From the NCBI GenBank assembly GCA_029781035.1, contig JAKOXK010000070.1, forward strand, positions 62,001 to 126,000: DNA of 64,000 nucleotides. Direction: 5' to 3'. Source of the DNA: Armatimonadota bacterium. GTDB taxonomy: Bacteria > Armatimonadota > Fimbriimonadia > Fimbriimonadales > Fimbriimonadaceae. Every line of letters starts with the position of its first letter. The first letter of the stretch is position 1. Below, one piece after another: positions 8,439 to 17,083 of the stretch. Below the pieces are notes generated by a model. That model worked only from the letters and a program-made list of their open reading frames with translations, ran no database searches and was not told the origin of the DNA. A program made the translations under genes and the position numbers.

Positions 8439-8555
8439 CCGTCTTTCACTGTCACGAAAGTCGACGACGAAGCGTTACCGCCTGCAGAGGATTGTGGTGC
8501 GACCGAGAGGAGCCGAACCGCCCGACTCGGGTCCAGACCACCCCGCGCAATGGAC

Positions 8556-8561
8556 TATAGT
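8556..8561 (+). promoter_or_regulatory. -10 element TATAGT for leaderless aldo/keto reductase gene
   Basis: TATAGT ends exactly 6 nt before the ATG at 8568, placing the transcription start at the start codon. The in-frame ATG at 8550 would lie upstream of this element. Confidence 0.55.
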
Positions 8562-8567
8562 CAGGCT

Positions 8568-9566
8568 ATGGACAAGCGGACGATCGCCGGTCGTGAAGTG
8601 GGCGCGCTCGGCCTGGGGTGCATGGGGATGTCTTACGCATACGGGCCGTCGGACAAGGGCGAGTGTCTCCGGACACTGGGCCGTGCCCTTGAACTCGGAG
8701 TCAACTTCTGGGACACCGCCGACGTTTACGGGGCCGGAGAGAACGAGAAGCTCCTGTCGGAAGTCCTCAAAGACCACCGAGCCGAAGTCTTCTTGTGCAC
8801 GAAGTTTGGAAACGTCTACGACCGATCCATGACGAGCCATCAGGATCAAGTGTCGTCGAACGAGCCGTGGATTGTGGACGGCACTCCCGAGTACGTGCGC
8901 CGGTGCTGCGACCTGAGTCTCCAGCGCTTGGGAACAGATGTGATCGACCTCTACTACCAACACAGGGTCGATCCCCAGATTCCTGTCGAAGAAACAGTGG
9001 GGGCTATGGCCGAACTGGTCAAAGCTGGCAAAGTCCGGAACCTGGGCCTGAGCGAGGCCGCCGCTGAGACCATTCGACGGGCACACAGCGTTCACCCGGT
9101 CACGGCAGTACAGAGTGAGTACTCCTTGTGGACGCGCGATTTTGAAGCGAGCGTCATCCCGACTTGTGCCGAGTTAGGGATCACCTTTGTCCCCTACTCG
9201 CCGCTGGGCCGTGGGTTTCTCACGGGCACGATCCAACACCCGGATGACCTACCGGAAGGTGACTGGCGCCGAAACAACCCAAGGTTCTTCGAAGAGAACA
9301 TGACCGCCAACGCTCAACTGGCCCAGGCAGTCAAGGAGGTCGCCAAGAGGCGAGGGGCGACAGCGGCCCAAGTGGCTCTCGCGTGGGTGCTTTCCCGGGG
9401 CGAGAAGATGATCCCCATCCCCGGGACAAAGCGAGTGCGGTACTTGGAAGACAACGTCGGGGCCCTCAACGTCCGGCTTACCAAGGAGGATTTCGACGAT
9501 CTGGACTCCCTCCAAGCAGTCGGAGAGCGCTACCCATCGGTCGGGATGAAGTTCCTTAACGGCTAG
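8568..9566 (+). CDS. Aldo/keto reductase
   Basis: A 332-residue NADP(H)-dependent oxidoreductase with an (alpha/beta)8 barrel. Motifs in order: LGLGCMGMSYAYG, the catalytic Asp in DTAD, Tyr in DVYGAGEN, Lys in CTKFG and His in YYQHRVD, then QSEYSLWTRD and FVPYSPLGRGFL, and the cofactor-binding C-terminal IPIPGTKRVRYLEDN. This matches the AKR group related to YhdN and plant auxin-induced reductases. The start at 8568 is set by a TATAGT element 6 nt upstream. The substrate is unknown. It converges with the cupin gene 13 bp downstream. Confidence 0.93.
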   Translation: MDKRTIAGREVGALGLGCMGMSYAYGPSDKGECLRTLGRALELGVNFWDTADVYGAGENEKLLSEVLKDHRAEVFLCTKFGNVYDRSMTSHQDQVSSNEPWIVDGTPEYVRRCCDLSLQRLGTDVIDLYYQHRVDPQIPVEETVGAMAELVKAGKVRNLGLSEAAAETIRRAHSVHPVTAVQSEYSLWTRDFEASVIPTCAELGITFVPYSPLGRGFLTGTIQHPDDLPEGDWRRNNPRFFEENMTANAQLAQAVKEVAKRRGATAAQVALAWVLSRGEKMIPIPGTKRVRYLEDNVGALNVRLTKEDFDDLDSLQAVGERYPSVGMKFLNG

Positions 9567-9579
9567 CGGCCAAAGGGCG

Positions 9580-9981
9580 TCAGTCCCGAGGGTTGAGCGG
9601 GTCGAGTTCTTCGCAGAGGACTACACTCTCCTGCTCGTTCGGATCCGTCCGAGCGATCAGTGCCTTCGCTTCGTGGCTGAAGGGGTTGTACGGAAGGTGG
9701 GGCACACCCGCCGGAATGTAGACAAAGTCGCCAGCCTGTACGCGGTCGCAGTTCTCCAACTCGGGCCCATGCAGGAACTCCACTGCCCCCTCCAGCACAT
9801 AGATGGCGGTCTCGTGAGCGTCGTGGTAGTGCGGCTCTGAGCGCGTGCCAGGTGGCATCACCAGCAGATGCATGCAGATCGCTTGCGATCCAGCAGTCTG
9901 GGCCGAGATCCCTGTCAGGTAGTCCATACCTTGTTTGCCGTGGAAGCCGTCCTTGCTTCGAATGACTTTGCACTCAGCCAT
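9580..9981 (-). CDS. Cupin-domain protein
   Basis: A 133-residue single-domain cupin. Motif 1 is visible as PHYHDAHETAIYVLEG with metal ligands His, His and Glu, and motif 2 as GDFVYIPAGVPHLPYN with the fourth ligand His. ATG at 9981 is chosen because it follows both a GAGG ribosome site and an AATAAT element; the frame is open to 10035. The enzyme activity is not predictable from the fold. The gene lies downstream of an SDR gene on the same strand and could be co-transcribed with it. Confidence 0.85.
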   Translation of the reverse strand: MAECKVIRSKDGFHGKQGMDYLTGISAQTAGSQAICMHLLVMPPGTRSEPHYHDAHETAIYVLEGAVEFLHGPELENCDRVQAGDFVYIPAGVPHLPYNPFSHEAKALIARTDPNEQESVVLCEELDPLNPRD

Positions 9982-10044
9982 GTCCTCATTATTCGCCTGA
10001 GCGACCTGCGCGACTATGACTAGTGGCATGTCCAACGACGATTC

Positions 10045-10764
10045 TCAGTCCTGAGAGAAGGGACTGGAGAAGTTCGTGACGACGACAGGAGCGACCGCGA
10101 TCGAGCGGGGCGAGGCTACGAGCCAACGGACCAAATCGGCAACCGCTTCGGGCCTCATCATCCTGGCTCGCTCTGACTCTTCCGAGTGCGGTACCCACAA
10201 ATCAGTGTCCACCGATCCCGGGCAAACGGAGAAGACTCGGATTCCATGGGCTTTCCCCTCCAGGGCCAAGACCTCGGAAAGCCCGTTCAGGCCAAACTTG
10301 CTGGCGCAATAAGCTGAATTCCCAACGAAACCTTGTACACCGGCAACTGAGCTGATATTGACGATCTGACCATGGCTGGACCGCAGATGTCCCCAAGCCG
10401 CACGTGCGAACAGGAACGGACCACGCAGATTCGTCTCCAGCACCTCGTCCCAGGCGTCAAGCGTGACCTCCTCGACAGGAGTGGGTCCGAAGACGCCCGC
10501 GTTGTTGACAAGAACGTCGAGCCTGCCCAGGCCCTCGACACACTGGGCGACCGTCCCCTCGATCGAGGACGGGTCTCTAACGTCGCACGTGGCAAAGCGG
10601 ACGGGACCGGGCAGTTCTGAGGCCAACTGAGCCAACGCAGCCTGCCTCCGGCCACACAGGAAAAGGGCGGCTCCGGCACTGGAGAGTGACCTTGCGATCG
10701 CTGCACCAATGCCAGACCCGCCCCCGGTGACGAGAGCGACCATTCCTGTCAGACCCTGTTCCAC
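10045..10764 (-). CDS. Short-chain dehydrogenase/reductase (SDR)
   Basis: A 239-residue classical SDR. The Rossmann motif TGGGSGIG is at residues 13-20, the NNAG motif lies near residue 88, and the catalytic Ser-Tyr-Lys triad is in SSVAGVQGFVGNSAYCASK. CPGSVDTDLW is the substrate-loop Pro-Gly motif. Start is GTG 10764, with TATCAT 7 nt upstream. The closest general match is 3-oxoacyl-ACP reductase-like SDRs, but the substrate cannot be specified. No fatty acid genes are adjacent. Confidence 0.9.
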   Translation of the reverse strand: MEQGLTGMVALVTGGGSGIGAAIARSLSSAGAALFLCGRRQAALAQLASELPGPVRFATCDVRDPSSIEGTVAQCVEGLGRLDVLVNNAGVFGPTPVEEVTLDAWDEVLETNLRGPFLFARAAWGHLRSSHGQIVNISSVAGVQGFVGNSAYCASKFGLNGLSEVLALEGKAHGIRVFSVCPGSVDTDLWVPHSEESERARMMRPEAVADLVRWLVASPRSIAVAPVVVTNFSSPFSQD

Positions 10765-10771
10765 GGGCCTG

Positions 10772-10777
10772 ATGATA
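10772..10777 (-). promoter_or_regulatory. -10 element TATCAT for leaderless SDR gene
   Basis: On the minus strand TATCAT ends 7 nt before the GTG at 10764, in the leaderless arrangement seen elsewhere in the window. Confidence 0.5.
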
Positions 10778-10782
10778 CTAGG

Positions 10783-11325
10783 TCATTTCAGGACGGCTGC
10801 CAGGGCTCCGTCCAACTGCTTTTCGCCCTTTGGATCGAGGCTCACATTCGTCATGGCATGCTCGATCTTCATGTCGCGGTAGACCATGACCGTGTTCTTC
10901 ACTGAACCGTCCAAATTGATCTTGTAGTGGCCGACGGCGGCGTCGGACGGACTGAGCAAAGCCAGGCACACATCGCTGGCCTTGTCTCCGATCAGGTTCT
11001 TGTATTCCTTGGCTGTTCCAGCTTTGTCTTTGGTCAAGACAACGATGAGGGCACGTAGTTGCTGCTCCTTGTGGCTTTGCACTTGCCCTTCGAGGTGCTC
11101 GGCCAGCTTGGCCACGTACTGGGCGCTTTCTCCGTTCACCCAGACCTGGACGGACGGTCGGCGTCCGTTCGCGCACACAAAGCATTTCGTCGTGCCGGCA
11201 AGCGGTCCGGAAATATGGTCAGGGTTGAACGGCGTGACGGACTCCCCCGGCTTCAGACCGGACATGGCTCCAGCGAGCCCCAACGATGCGATGGCAAGGG
11301 CGGCGAGGGTGGGTAGTGCTGACAT
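10783..11325 (-). CDS. Exported thioredoxin-fold-like protein with CxxC
   Basis: A 180-residue protein with a signal peptide (residues 1-20). After GLKPGESVTPFNPDHISGP comes KCFVCANGRRPSV, a CxxC that resembles a redoxin site with Phe-Val between the cysteines, followed by alternating helix and strand (LRALIVVLTKDK, VMVYRDMKIE). The fold looks thioredoxin- or peroxiredoxin-like, but the classic cis-Pro is not obvious. The ATG has a GAGAGGAAA ribosome site. Likely periplasmic or extracellular. It resembles proteins annotated only as hypothetical; redox activity is inference. Confidence 0.6.
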   Translation of the reverse strand: MSALPTLAALAIASLGLAGAMSGLKPGESVTPFNPDHISGPLAGTTKCFVCANGRRPSVQVWVNGESAQYVAKLAEHLEGQVQSHKEQQLRALIVVLTKDKAGTAKEYKNLIGDKASDVCLALLSPSDAAVGHYKINLDGSVKNTVMVYRDMKIEHAMTNVSLDPKGEKQLDGALAAVLK

Positions 11326-11391
11326 CAGTTTCCTCTCGGCGAAAGGAACGACGAAACTGGAGAAAAAGTTCCTGGTGTCAGCCTGCCGATG

Positions 11392-11577
11392 TCACTTCAG
11401 CACTTTGATCAGTCGAACCCGGGCGAGTGGGAAGACCAAGAGGCCCGACGGCGACTCAAGGACGACGATTGTGCTGTCGGCGGAATGGACCACTCCAGTG
11501 TCCTTGTGTTCGGTCTCGCCGGCGGCCGTGTACACCGTCACCGTGCGCCCCTCCAGCTGTTTGATGAGTTCGCTCAT
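11392..11577 (-). CDS. Small beta-rich protein, LSm-like
   Basis: A 61-residue protein with MSELIKQLEGRTVTVYTAA followed by several short strands (GVVHSADSTIVVLES, VFPLARVRLIKVL). The pattern of a short N-terminal helix and five strands resembles small SH3 or LSm-like barrels, but no specific family is recognised. The ATG is preceded by AAGGGA, a plausible ribosome site. It lies between the CxxC protein and the beta-helix gene on the same strand. Confidence 0.6.
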   Translation of the reverse strand: MSELIKQLEGRTVTVYTAAGETEHKDTGVVHSADSTIVVLESPSGLLVFPLARVRLIKVLK

Positions 11578-11642
11578 GGCTGTCCCTTTCTACTCGCCTG
11601 AAGGCGCCGCGGATTCAAGAAGCGCCCAGACTGCTGCGACAG

Positions 11643-13994
11643 TCATCCTTTTGGCTTGACCTCGACCTTGAGCTCAGTGTAACCGTCGATCTCAAAGTGG
11701 GCGACCCGGATCGAGTGCTTCCCTTTCGCCAGCTTTAGTTCCTTCGTGTAGAGAGTCGGTCCCTGGTAGTGCCATTCGTCGATGACCAACCTGTCGTCGA
11801 CCCAAACCCGGGCCCCGTCGTCGCAGGTGATGTTGACGACCATGTCACCGCCAGGAGACATGAAGCTGCCTTCAGCCGAGGTCGTGAAGTGGTCAGCGGG
11901 CACGCCCTCGCGCGGCGACCCTCCTGTGGCAAAGAACAACTCGTTCGACTTGTACTCCGCTAGAGGCTTCCCTGCCAGTACTTTCGCAAAGGCAGCCGTC
12001 TTGGTCCTCGGATCAGACGAGTCGTCCCAAGCCCAGAACTTGACGTCCCAGTCGATCGGGATGAACACCTTGCTCCAGCCGAACACGACTGGTTTGCCTG
12101 CGGCCGTCACAACTCCCCGGGCGTCCACAGTCTCTCCACCGACATATGCCATCTGGATCCGGTAGTTTCCGTCGCTACCCTTGGGAACCGTCGCGGTCAC
12201 AGTTCCGGGTACCGATCCGCTCTGCGAGCTCAGCGTCAGACCTTTGACGTCTGTGGCCCGCCACTTCCCTTTGGGGCCCAGGATCTCAAAGGAGAGAGTG
12301 TCGGGTGTGGGTTTCTTGCGAAGCCAGATCAGAGGACGCCTGAAGTCATAGGGGCCCCATTCGTCCACCAAGATGTACTTTCGACCGCGGAGCGTGCCCT
12401 TGGGGATGAAGGCGTCCATTCCGTTCGTGGCCGGCTTCACATAGTAAGGCTCCATGGCCAAAAGGGCGGCCTTGAGTTCGTCCGACGGATTGGAGGCCAG
12501 ACGCTTCGGGATGTCGAGTCCGCTCGACCAACTCGTCTCGATGAACTTCAGATAGTCAGGGCCATCTGGCTCGTTCGCCACCACTGAATTGCCACCGCGT
12601 GACATCCAGGGTTTGGCCAGCTCACCAGGGATCCCGTTCCACAGGTTGTCCTTGTAGGTGACGCCTGCTTTGGCTGGCTCGTCTTTGGGCCCCTGCCCCA
12701 CGTTTCGTTCGGCGAGCGTGTTCGACTGCTCGCCGTCGAACTGCCACACGCCCTTGGAGCCCATGAAGAGGTTTTGTCGTAGAGTCACGTCGAAACCGGA
12801 GCCGAGAAGGATCGCATGCTCGGCCTCAGGCAGGAAGACGTTGTGCTCGACGACGGTTCCGACGTTCCGGACATCGCGGTGCTTGGGGTAACCCCAGCTC
12901 GGGTCAGGCTGTCCTGCGTCCTGCCAGAGAAAGACGCCCACCGAGTCGCCACCGAACTTGTTGAAGCTGATCGTGTTCTTCTGTCCATGTTCGATCGCGA
13001 TCGCCTCACCGTCCAGGCCGAACTGGTTGCCAATGATCGGCGTGCCGTAGCTGTAACCGCCCCACACACCGTGCCAAGAGTCGCTCAAGAGGTTGTTCAC
13101 GAACTGGTTTCGACTGAACGTCGCTTCGATCGCGTTGCAAGGTGAGTCGCTGAGATCGTTCCCATAGAGGAGGTTGTCGTTGCACCCACCCTCTCCGCTG
13201 TCCATCGTCTGCTGGCCCGCCCAAAGGAAAAAGCCGTCGCCGCCGTGGGTCGCCGAGTTGTAAGCGAAGATGTTCTGGTTGCACTGCTCGAACACCAAGA
13301 TTCCGGCCGAGTCCTGGCCACGGTTGTAGACACCGTGCGAATAGCCTCGGACGCACCAATCCATCTTGTTGTGCATAATCTTGTTGCCGGAAGACCTGTA
13401 CATACCAAGTCCTAGTCCTGAGTTGAAGGAAAGGACGCAGTTCCAGACAAGGCCGTTGTTGCACTTTGTGAGCATCAGCCCGCACTGTCCCCCGGTTACG
13501 TGCAAGTTCTTGACCTCGAAGTTGTCGCATCCGTCAAGATAGGCCCCCGCTCCGTATCGATACCACTCGTGGTTCTCGTTGTGGTGGTAGCTCTGCCAGT
13601 CGGATTCGTCTTCCCTTTCCTGGGTGCTCATCAAGTGTTGCTTCCAATTGTAGGAAAAATCACAGTTGTAAAGCTTGAGACCTGGACAATTCCGTGCAAG
13701 GAACCCGATCTTGTACCCGCGGATCTTCAAGTTCCGGATGGTGACATTCTCGCCCGTCACCAGCAGGCCCAAGCCCTGTCGCTTGTCAGGCGCCGCCGTC
13801 TCAGGGCTGCCTTCCAGCGTTGCACCACCAAAGTCCACGACGATGTTCCTACCTGCCACCGTCAGCACAGACTTCTCGAAGTTATCGTCTGAGTTGGGAA
13901 ACGAATACACCTTGGGCACGACTTTGACGGAGTCGTGGATAGCCAGGCCTCGGGTGAGCGTTACGTCGTCTACGGGCGCGGGCAGGAAGGGCAT
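11643..13994 (-). CDS. Right-handed beta-helix protein with C-terminal PA14 domain
   Basis: A 783-residue protein. Residues 30-480 contain many NosD/pectate-lyase-type rungs (for example NVTIRNLKIRGYKIG, NKIMHNKMDWC, NTISFNKFGGDSVGVFLWQ), forming a parallel beta-helix of the kind found in polysaccharide lyases and epimerases. A beta-sandwich linker follows, then a PA14-type domain (about residues 690-780, with DDGARVWVDDRLVIDEWH), which usually binds carbohydrate. No signal peptide is visible at the chosen ATG, which follows CAGAAT at 6 nt. A carbohydrate-active role is likely; the exact activity is unknown. Confidence 0.8.
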   Translation of the reverse strand: MPFLPAPVDDVTLTRGLAIHDSVKVVPKVYSFPNSDDNFEKSVLTVAGRNIVVDFGGATLEGSPETAAPDKRQGLGLLVTGENVTIRNLKIRGYKIGFLARNCPGLKLYNCDFSYNWKQHLMSTQEREDESDWQSYHHNENHEWYRYGAGAYLDGCDNFEVKNLHVTGGQCGLMLTKCNNGLVWNCVLSFNSGLGLGMYRSSGNKIMHNKMDWCVRGYSHGVYNRGQDSAGILVFEQCNQNIFAYNSATHGGDGFFLWAGQQTMDSGEGGCNDNLLYGNDLSDSPCNAIEATFSRNQFVNNLLSDSWHGVWGGYSYGTPIIGNQFGLDGEAIAIEHGQKNTISFNKFGGDSVGVFLWQDAGQPDPSWGYPKHRDVRNVGTVVEHNVFLPEAEHAILLGSGFDVTLRQNLFMGSKGVWQFDGEQSNTLAERNVGQGPKDEPAKAGVTYKDNLWNGIPGELAKPWMSRGGNSVVANEPDGPDYLKFIETSWSSGLDIPKRLASNPSDELKAALLAMEPYYVKPATNGMDAFIPKGTLRGRKYILVDEWGPYDFRRPLIWLRKKPTPDTLSFEILGPKGKWRATDVKGLTLSSQSGSVPGTVTATVPKGSDGNYRIQMAYVGGETVDARGVVTAAGKPVVFGWSKVFIPIDWDVKFWAWDDSSDPRTKTAAFAKVLAGKPLAEYKSNELFFATGGSPREGVPADHFTTSAEGSFMSPGGDMVVNITCDDGARVWVDDRLVIDEWHYQGPTLYTKELKLAKGKHSIRVAHFEIDGYTELKVEVKPKG

Positions 13995-14000
13995 AGCCGG

Positions 14001-14006
14001 ATTCTG
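14001..14006 (-). promoter_or_regulatory. -10-like CAGAAT before beta-helix gene
   Basis: CAGAAT on the minus strand ends 6 nt before the ATG at 13994, with the same spacing as at other probable leaderless genes. Only the TANNNT-like shape supports it. Confidence 0.35.
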
Positions 14007-14053
14007 GCACCAAAAGCGGGCGCGGAACCCCTGTCCCGCGCCCTTGTGCCGAA

Positions 14054-15511
14054 CTAGTCGCGGCTTCGCAAGCAGTCGCGAAGGTAGAGCTCTGTCACCG
14101 GCGTCGCCCTGTAGTCTTTACCGAGAAGTCGAAGCAACTTCGTCACCGCCTGGTCGCGCGGCACGCCTGACCACGTTTCATAGTTCATCCAGAAGTTGTC
14201 CCACCATTCTCGTGGCTGCACTTTGGCACCGTCGTATTCGGTGATCCGACCGGTCCGGCCGCCTGTCACCAGACTGCCGACACTGGTCGAGGCCTGGTAC
14301 ACGCGGTCAATGTCGTGTTTGATCTGGCTGGCGTCCGTCGAAGACATCACTCCGTTCGATGTCGCCTTGTAGAACTGCACCGTCACGCGCACTGGGAACC
14401 GAGGGTCGCGTTCGACAGCCAGGTGATCAACCTCGGTGAACGGGCCTTCCTCGTCCCCGTGCCCGATCACGGCGTTCTCAACGTCGCTTCCGCCCCGTCG
14501 AGCCCCTTGGCTTGCTGGCGCCGACTTCGCCATGTCCTCGTTGAACCCGCCGCCTCCGCCAAGGCCACCACTGTAGCGCGGCTCCTCGCGATGCTTGAGC
14601 GGAACTTGAATCAGAAGCACCATGTTCAGAGCCTCGTCCGCAACTTTCGCGTCCCCGTGGCCCTCTCCGGGCCGGCCCTTGGCGTTCCAGTCGCTCAAGC
14701 GCTCGCCAGTGAGGCTGGCCCGCATGCCGTCTGCGTTGTGAAACAGCCGCTGTCCCCAGTCCCAGCCAGCGTCAAAGCCGTCGCGCTTGTTGTCGATCAC
14801 GGTCATGCTGGTTCCCTCCCGGGTCGCCAGGATCGTGAGCACGGCTGGATTTCCCGGTGACGACTGGTAGTTGAAGACGACAGGATTGAAGGTCGCCTTT
14901 CCTTGCTGGGGAACCGGCAAGAAGCACGCCTGGGCGCTCACCAGCACCTTCGAGTCTCGGGGCGCCAAGAGCGTGCGGTCGCGTGCCGTCCAGGAATCCG
15001 GATGAGCCATGTAGCGGGAAGGCGAGACGAGGAAGTCGTAGAGCGAGATCCGCTTAAGTGAAGCCCCCCTCTGGTTGCCGACCAACAGCGTGAAGTCGCG
15101 GGGATCCATCTCTCCGGTCACGTCGCTGAAGTTGGGGTACCGGATCACGGGCATTAGAACCTTCTCCACTTGGCCATGGCCCACCGGCAGACCGACTTGT
15201 ATGGTCATATCGCTGATGTTTGGCCCGACCGACGAACCCTTAAAGCGCCCCGTGTCTTCCCAGGTGAGGTTGAGCAAAGACAGCCCGTGTACACCAACCA
15301 TCCGCTGCGCGTCGCTGTCATTGACCATGGACGCCGTCTTGCGCACGGCGTCCAGGTAGGCCGGATCAGACCTCTGTTCGCGTGCCATCGAGTTCCGGTC
15401 GTGCCTCAAGAATCCGCCAAATCCCCCTTTTGCCGTGTCGTCCTGGGCGTTGACGGCCACCGTCGCCGCACCCATCGCCGCTAGGATCCAAAGATGTTTC
15501 AACTGTCTCAT
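14054..15511 (-). CDS. Secreted protein of unknown function
   Basis: A 485-residue exported protein. The ATG at 15511 gives a typical signal peptide (MRQLKHLWILAAMGAATVAVNA) and is preceded by GGAGAG; the frame is open 10 codons further. The mature protein has a Gly-rich start (GGFGGF), mixed alpha/beta sequence, a Gly-rich segment (SGGLGGGGGFNED) near residue 320, and a C-terminal region ending in LLGKDYRATPVTELYLRD. No domain is recognised and no catalytic motif stands out. The segment reading DHLAVERDPRFPVRVTVQFY is beta-rich. Confidence 0.7.
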   Translation of the reverse strand: MRQLKHLWILAAMGAATVAVNAQDDTAKGGFGGFLRHDRNSMAREQRSDPAYLDAVRKTASMVNDSDAQRMVGVHGLSLLNLTWEDTGRFKGSSVGPNISDMTIQVGLPVGHGQVEKVLMPVIRYPNFSDVTGEMDPRDFTLLVGNQRGASLKRISLYDFLVSPSRYMAHPDSWTARDRTLLAPRDSKVLVSAQACFLPVPQQGKATFNPVVFNYQSSPGNPAVLTILATREGTSMTVIDNKRDGFDAGWDWGQRLFHNADGMRASLTGERLSDWNAKGRPGEGHGDAKVADEALNMVLLIQVPLKHREEPRYSGGLGGGGGFNEDMAKSAPASQGARRGGSDVENAVIGHGDEEGPFTEVDHLAVERDPRFPVRVTVQFYKATSNGVMSSTDASQIKHDIDRVYQASTSVGSLVTGGRTGRITEYDGAKVQPREWWDNFWMNYETWSGVPRDQAVTKLLRLLGKDYRATPVTELYLRDCLRSRD

Positions 15512-15644
15512 CCAGTCTCTCCAAGACTCTGTGTCTCTCATGAAGCGTGACGTTCAGGCATCGGCCCGGTTTCACGGACGGTAGTTCCAAAGGAAGCGTG
15601 CTTGTCAGTGGGGAGTGCCGTCTGGCAGGGTCAGCCGGGCGCTG

Positions 15645-15650
15645 TATGAT
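15645..15650 (+). promoter_or_regulatory. -10 element TATGAT
   Basis: TATGAT ends 8 nt before the GTG at 15659 and 14 nt before the in-frame ATG at 15665; GAGG lies between it and the starts. Confidence 0.45.
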
Positions 15651-15658
15651 GAGGTTGG

Positions 15659-16234
15659 GTGGGAATGGGATCATTCCGTGATTTTCAGGCAAAGCGGGAT
15701 GCGGCAGCGTCGCTGACTATGGTCGGAACTGCGCTCGTTTGCACGTCGCTTGTCTGGCTCGGTTTGAGCTTGTGCAGCCCGTCCGGGTCGAACGGTTGGC
15801 TGGCCTACGCCATTGGCCCAGTCACTTTGGTGGTCGGAGCGCCGATGTTGGCCATGGGGCTCAAGTATGCTTCCCAAGCCAGACTGGCCGCGCGCAAGGG
15901 AATCGATGAGACCTGCGCCCAAGGTGCGAACGAGGCCGTCGACCTCTCTTTTTGGGCGCGCCAGGTGCCCTGGATGGGAACGGCCGGGTGTGCCCTGGCA
16001 CCCATCAATGTCGTAGCCGACGCTCTCATGGCCATGGGGAACGACGTAATCACACCCTTTGAGTTCATCTGGGGTCTTGAGGTCGTTTGGGCCGTCTTTG
16101 CCACCGGCCTGCTCTTCTCTCGGCCAGCGCAGAGTCAACACCCCGGTTACCGCCTTGGGCTAGCAATAGGCCTCGCCACCTGGGTGGCCCCGATCATCGT
16201 TGCGACAGTCGCTGGAGTCGCACGGTACCTTTGA
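15659..16234 (+). CDS. Multi-pass membrane protein, unknown
   Basis: A 191-residue protein with about five hydrophobic segments (around residues 18-38, 47-68, 103-125, 132-152 and 165-188) and a conserved-looking central loop KYASQARLAARKGIDETCAQ. Start GTG 15659 or ATG 15665. No family is recognised. It is separated from the following secreted-protein cluster by a promoter and an inverted repeat, so it is probably monocistronic. Confidence 0.7.
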   Translation: MGMGSFRDFQAKRDAAASLTMVGTALVCTSLVWLGLSLCSPSGSNGWLAYAIGPVTLVVGAPMLAMGLKYASQARLAARKGIDETCAQGANEAVDLSFWARQVPWMGTAGCALAPINVVADALMAMGNDVITPFEFIWGLEVVWAVFATGLLFSRPAQSQHPGYRLGLAIGLATWVAPIIVATVAGVARYL

Positions 16235-16279
16235 CTGGAACTGACCGTTCCGTGAGCGAACTCAAAACAGGCCTCCTGT

Positions 16280-16295
16280 CGGTGTCTGAACACCG
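16280..16295. promoter_or_regulatory. Inverted repeat upstream of the tandem paralogue operon
   Basis: CGGTGT and ACACCG flank CTGA. The repeat ends 11 nt before a TACACT -10 element (16307-16312), so it overlaps the expected -35 position. It could be an operator or the hairpin of a terminator for the upstream gene; no T-tract follows. Confidence 0.35.
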
Positions 16296-16306
16296 GGAAG
16301 TTAGGA

Positions 16307-16312
16307 TACACT
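16307..16312 (+). promoter_or_regulatory. -10 element TACACT of the tandem paralogue operon
   Basis: TACACT followed by a roughly 50 nt leader ending in GGAGG 7 nt before the TTG at 16370. A TATAGT follows at 16314-16319 and could be an alternative. Confidence 0.45.
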
Positions 16313-16369
16313 TATAGTGAGGGGGAGCGCCGTTCGACGCCCGCCTCAATCACCTTTGGAGGTGGCTGT

Positions 16370-17083
16370 TTGAATCAACGAGCTTTGGCTCTCTGGGGCG
16401 TCGGTGCCTTGGCACCGGTGTCCTTTGCGTGGTCGTTCTATGACCACAGTGTCGGTTCCGGCTTCAGCTACAGCGCAGCTAACGGAGCCTGCGACGGCGG
16501 AATCTACGACTACGGTGCCAACTTCGGCCTTCAGGAAGGCCAACTCGTGACGGCCGTCGCTGGCGGCACGATGATCCCCTACGTGCGGGCCGACTTTCTC
16601 CAGTTCAGCGACTTCGACGACGAAGTATGGATCGACGTGTATGATGCGGCCGGTCACAGTCTTATCGGCTCGACCGGGGCAGTCCCTGCGACCAAGACTT
16701 ACTTCACTGACAGCGTCTTCGGGCTCATGGGCGTGTCTTACACGGCCCGAGCCATGATCGGTGGGTTGCAGGCTGGGAACTCGTACCTGGTCTGCATGCA
16801 AGTTGTCGGTCCATCCTGGGCGTTCATTTGCAGAGACGTGAACGGGCTTGACGAGTCGTTTGCCCGCGACTACTCCCACTACGGCTATCCAGGTGGATAT
16901 GGCTGCAATTCCTGGGAGTCGTTTGCCGGGTTGGGATTTGGTGCAGGGCAGACCTGTATGGCGATCTTAACTCCCGAGCCATGCGAGTTGATGGCGCTGG
17001 GCGCGGGCGCGTTGGCCACAGCCTGGGCACGCAGGAGGGCCCAGCGATCCCGTAAGACCCAGAGCCCAGGAGGTGGCCGGTGA
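16370..17083 (+). CDS. Secreted PEP-CTERM protein (tandem family, copy 1)
   Basis: A 237-residue exported protein starting at TTG with a strong GGAGG site. It has a signal peptide (residues 1-20) and a domain shared with the next two genes: YDHSVGSGFSYSAANG near the N-terminus, DYGANFGLQEGQLVTA, VWIDVYDAAG, TYFTDSVFGLMGVSY, MQVVGPSWAFICRDV and DYSHYGYPGGYG. The C-terminus is a PEP-CTERM sorting signal: PEPCELM, a hydrophobic stretch (ALGAGALATAWA) and a basic end RRRAQR, predicting processing by an exosortase. The domain is not recognised; its motifs suggest a beta-sandwich. It overlaps the next gene by 4 bp. Confidence 0.85.
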   Translation: MNQRALALWGVGALAPVSFAWSFYDHSVGSGFSYSAANGACDGGIYDYGANFGLQEGQLVTAVAGGTMIPYVRADFLQFSDFDDEVWIDVYDAAGHSLIGSTGAVPATKTYFTDSVFGLMGVSYTARAMIGGLQAGNSYLVCMQVVGPSWAFICRDVNGLDESFARDYSHYGYPGGYGCNSWESFAGLGFGAGQTCMAILTPEPCELMALGAGALATAWARRRAQRSRKTQSPGGGR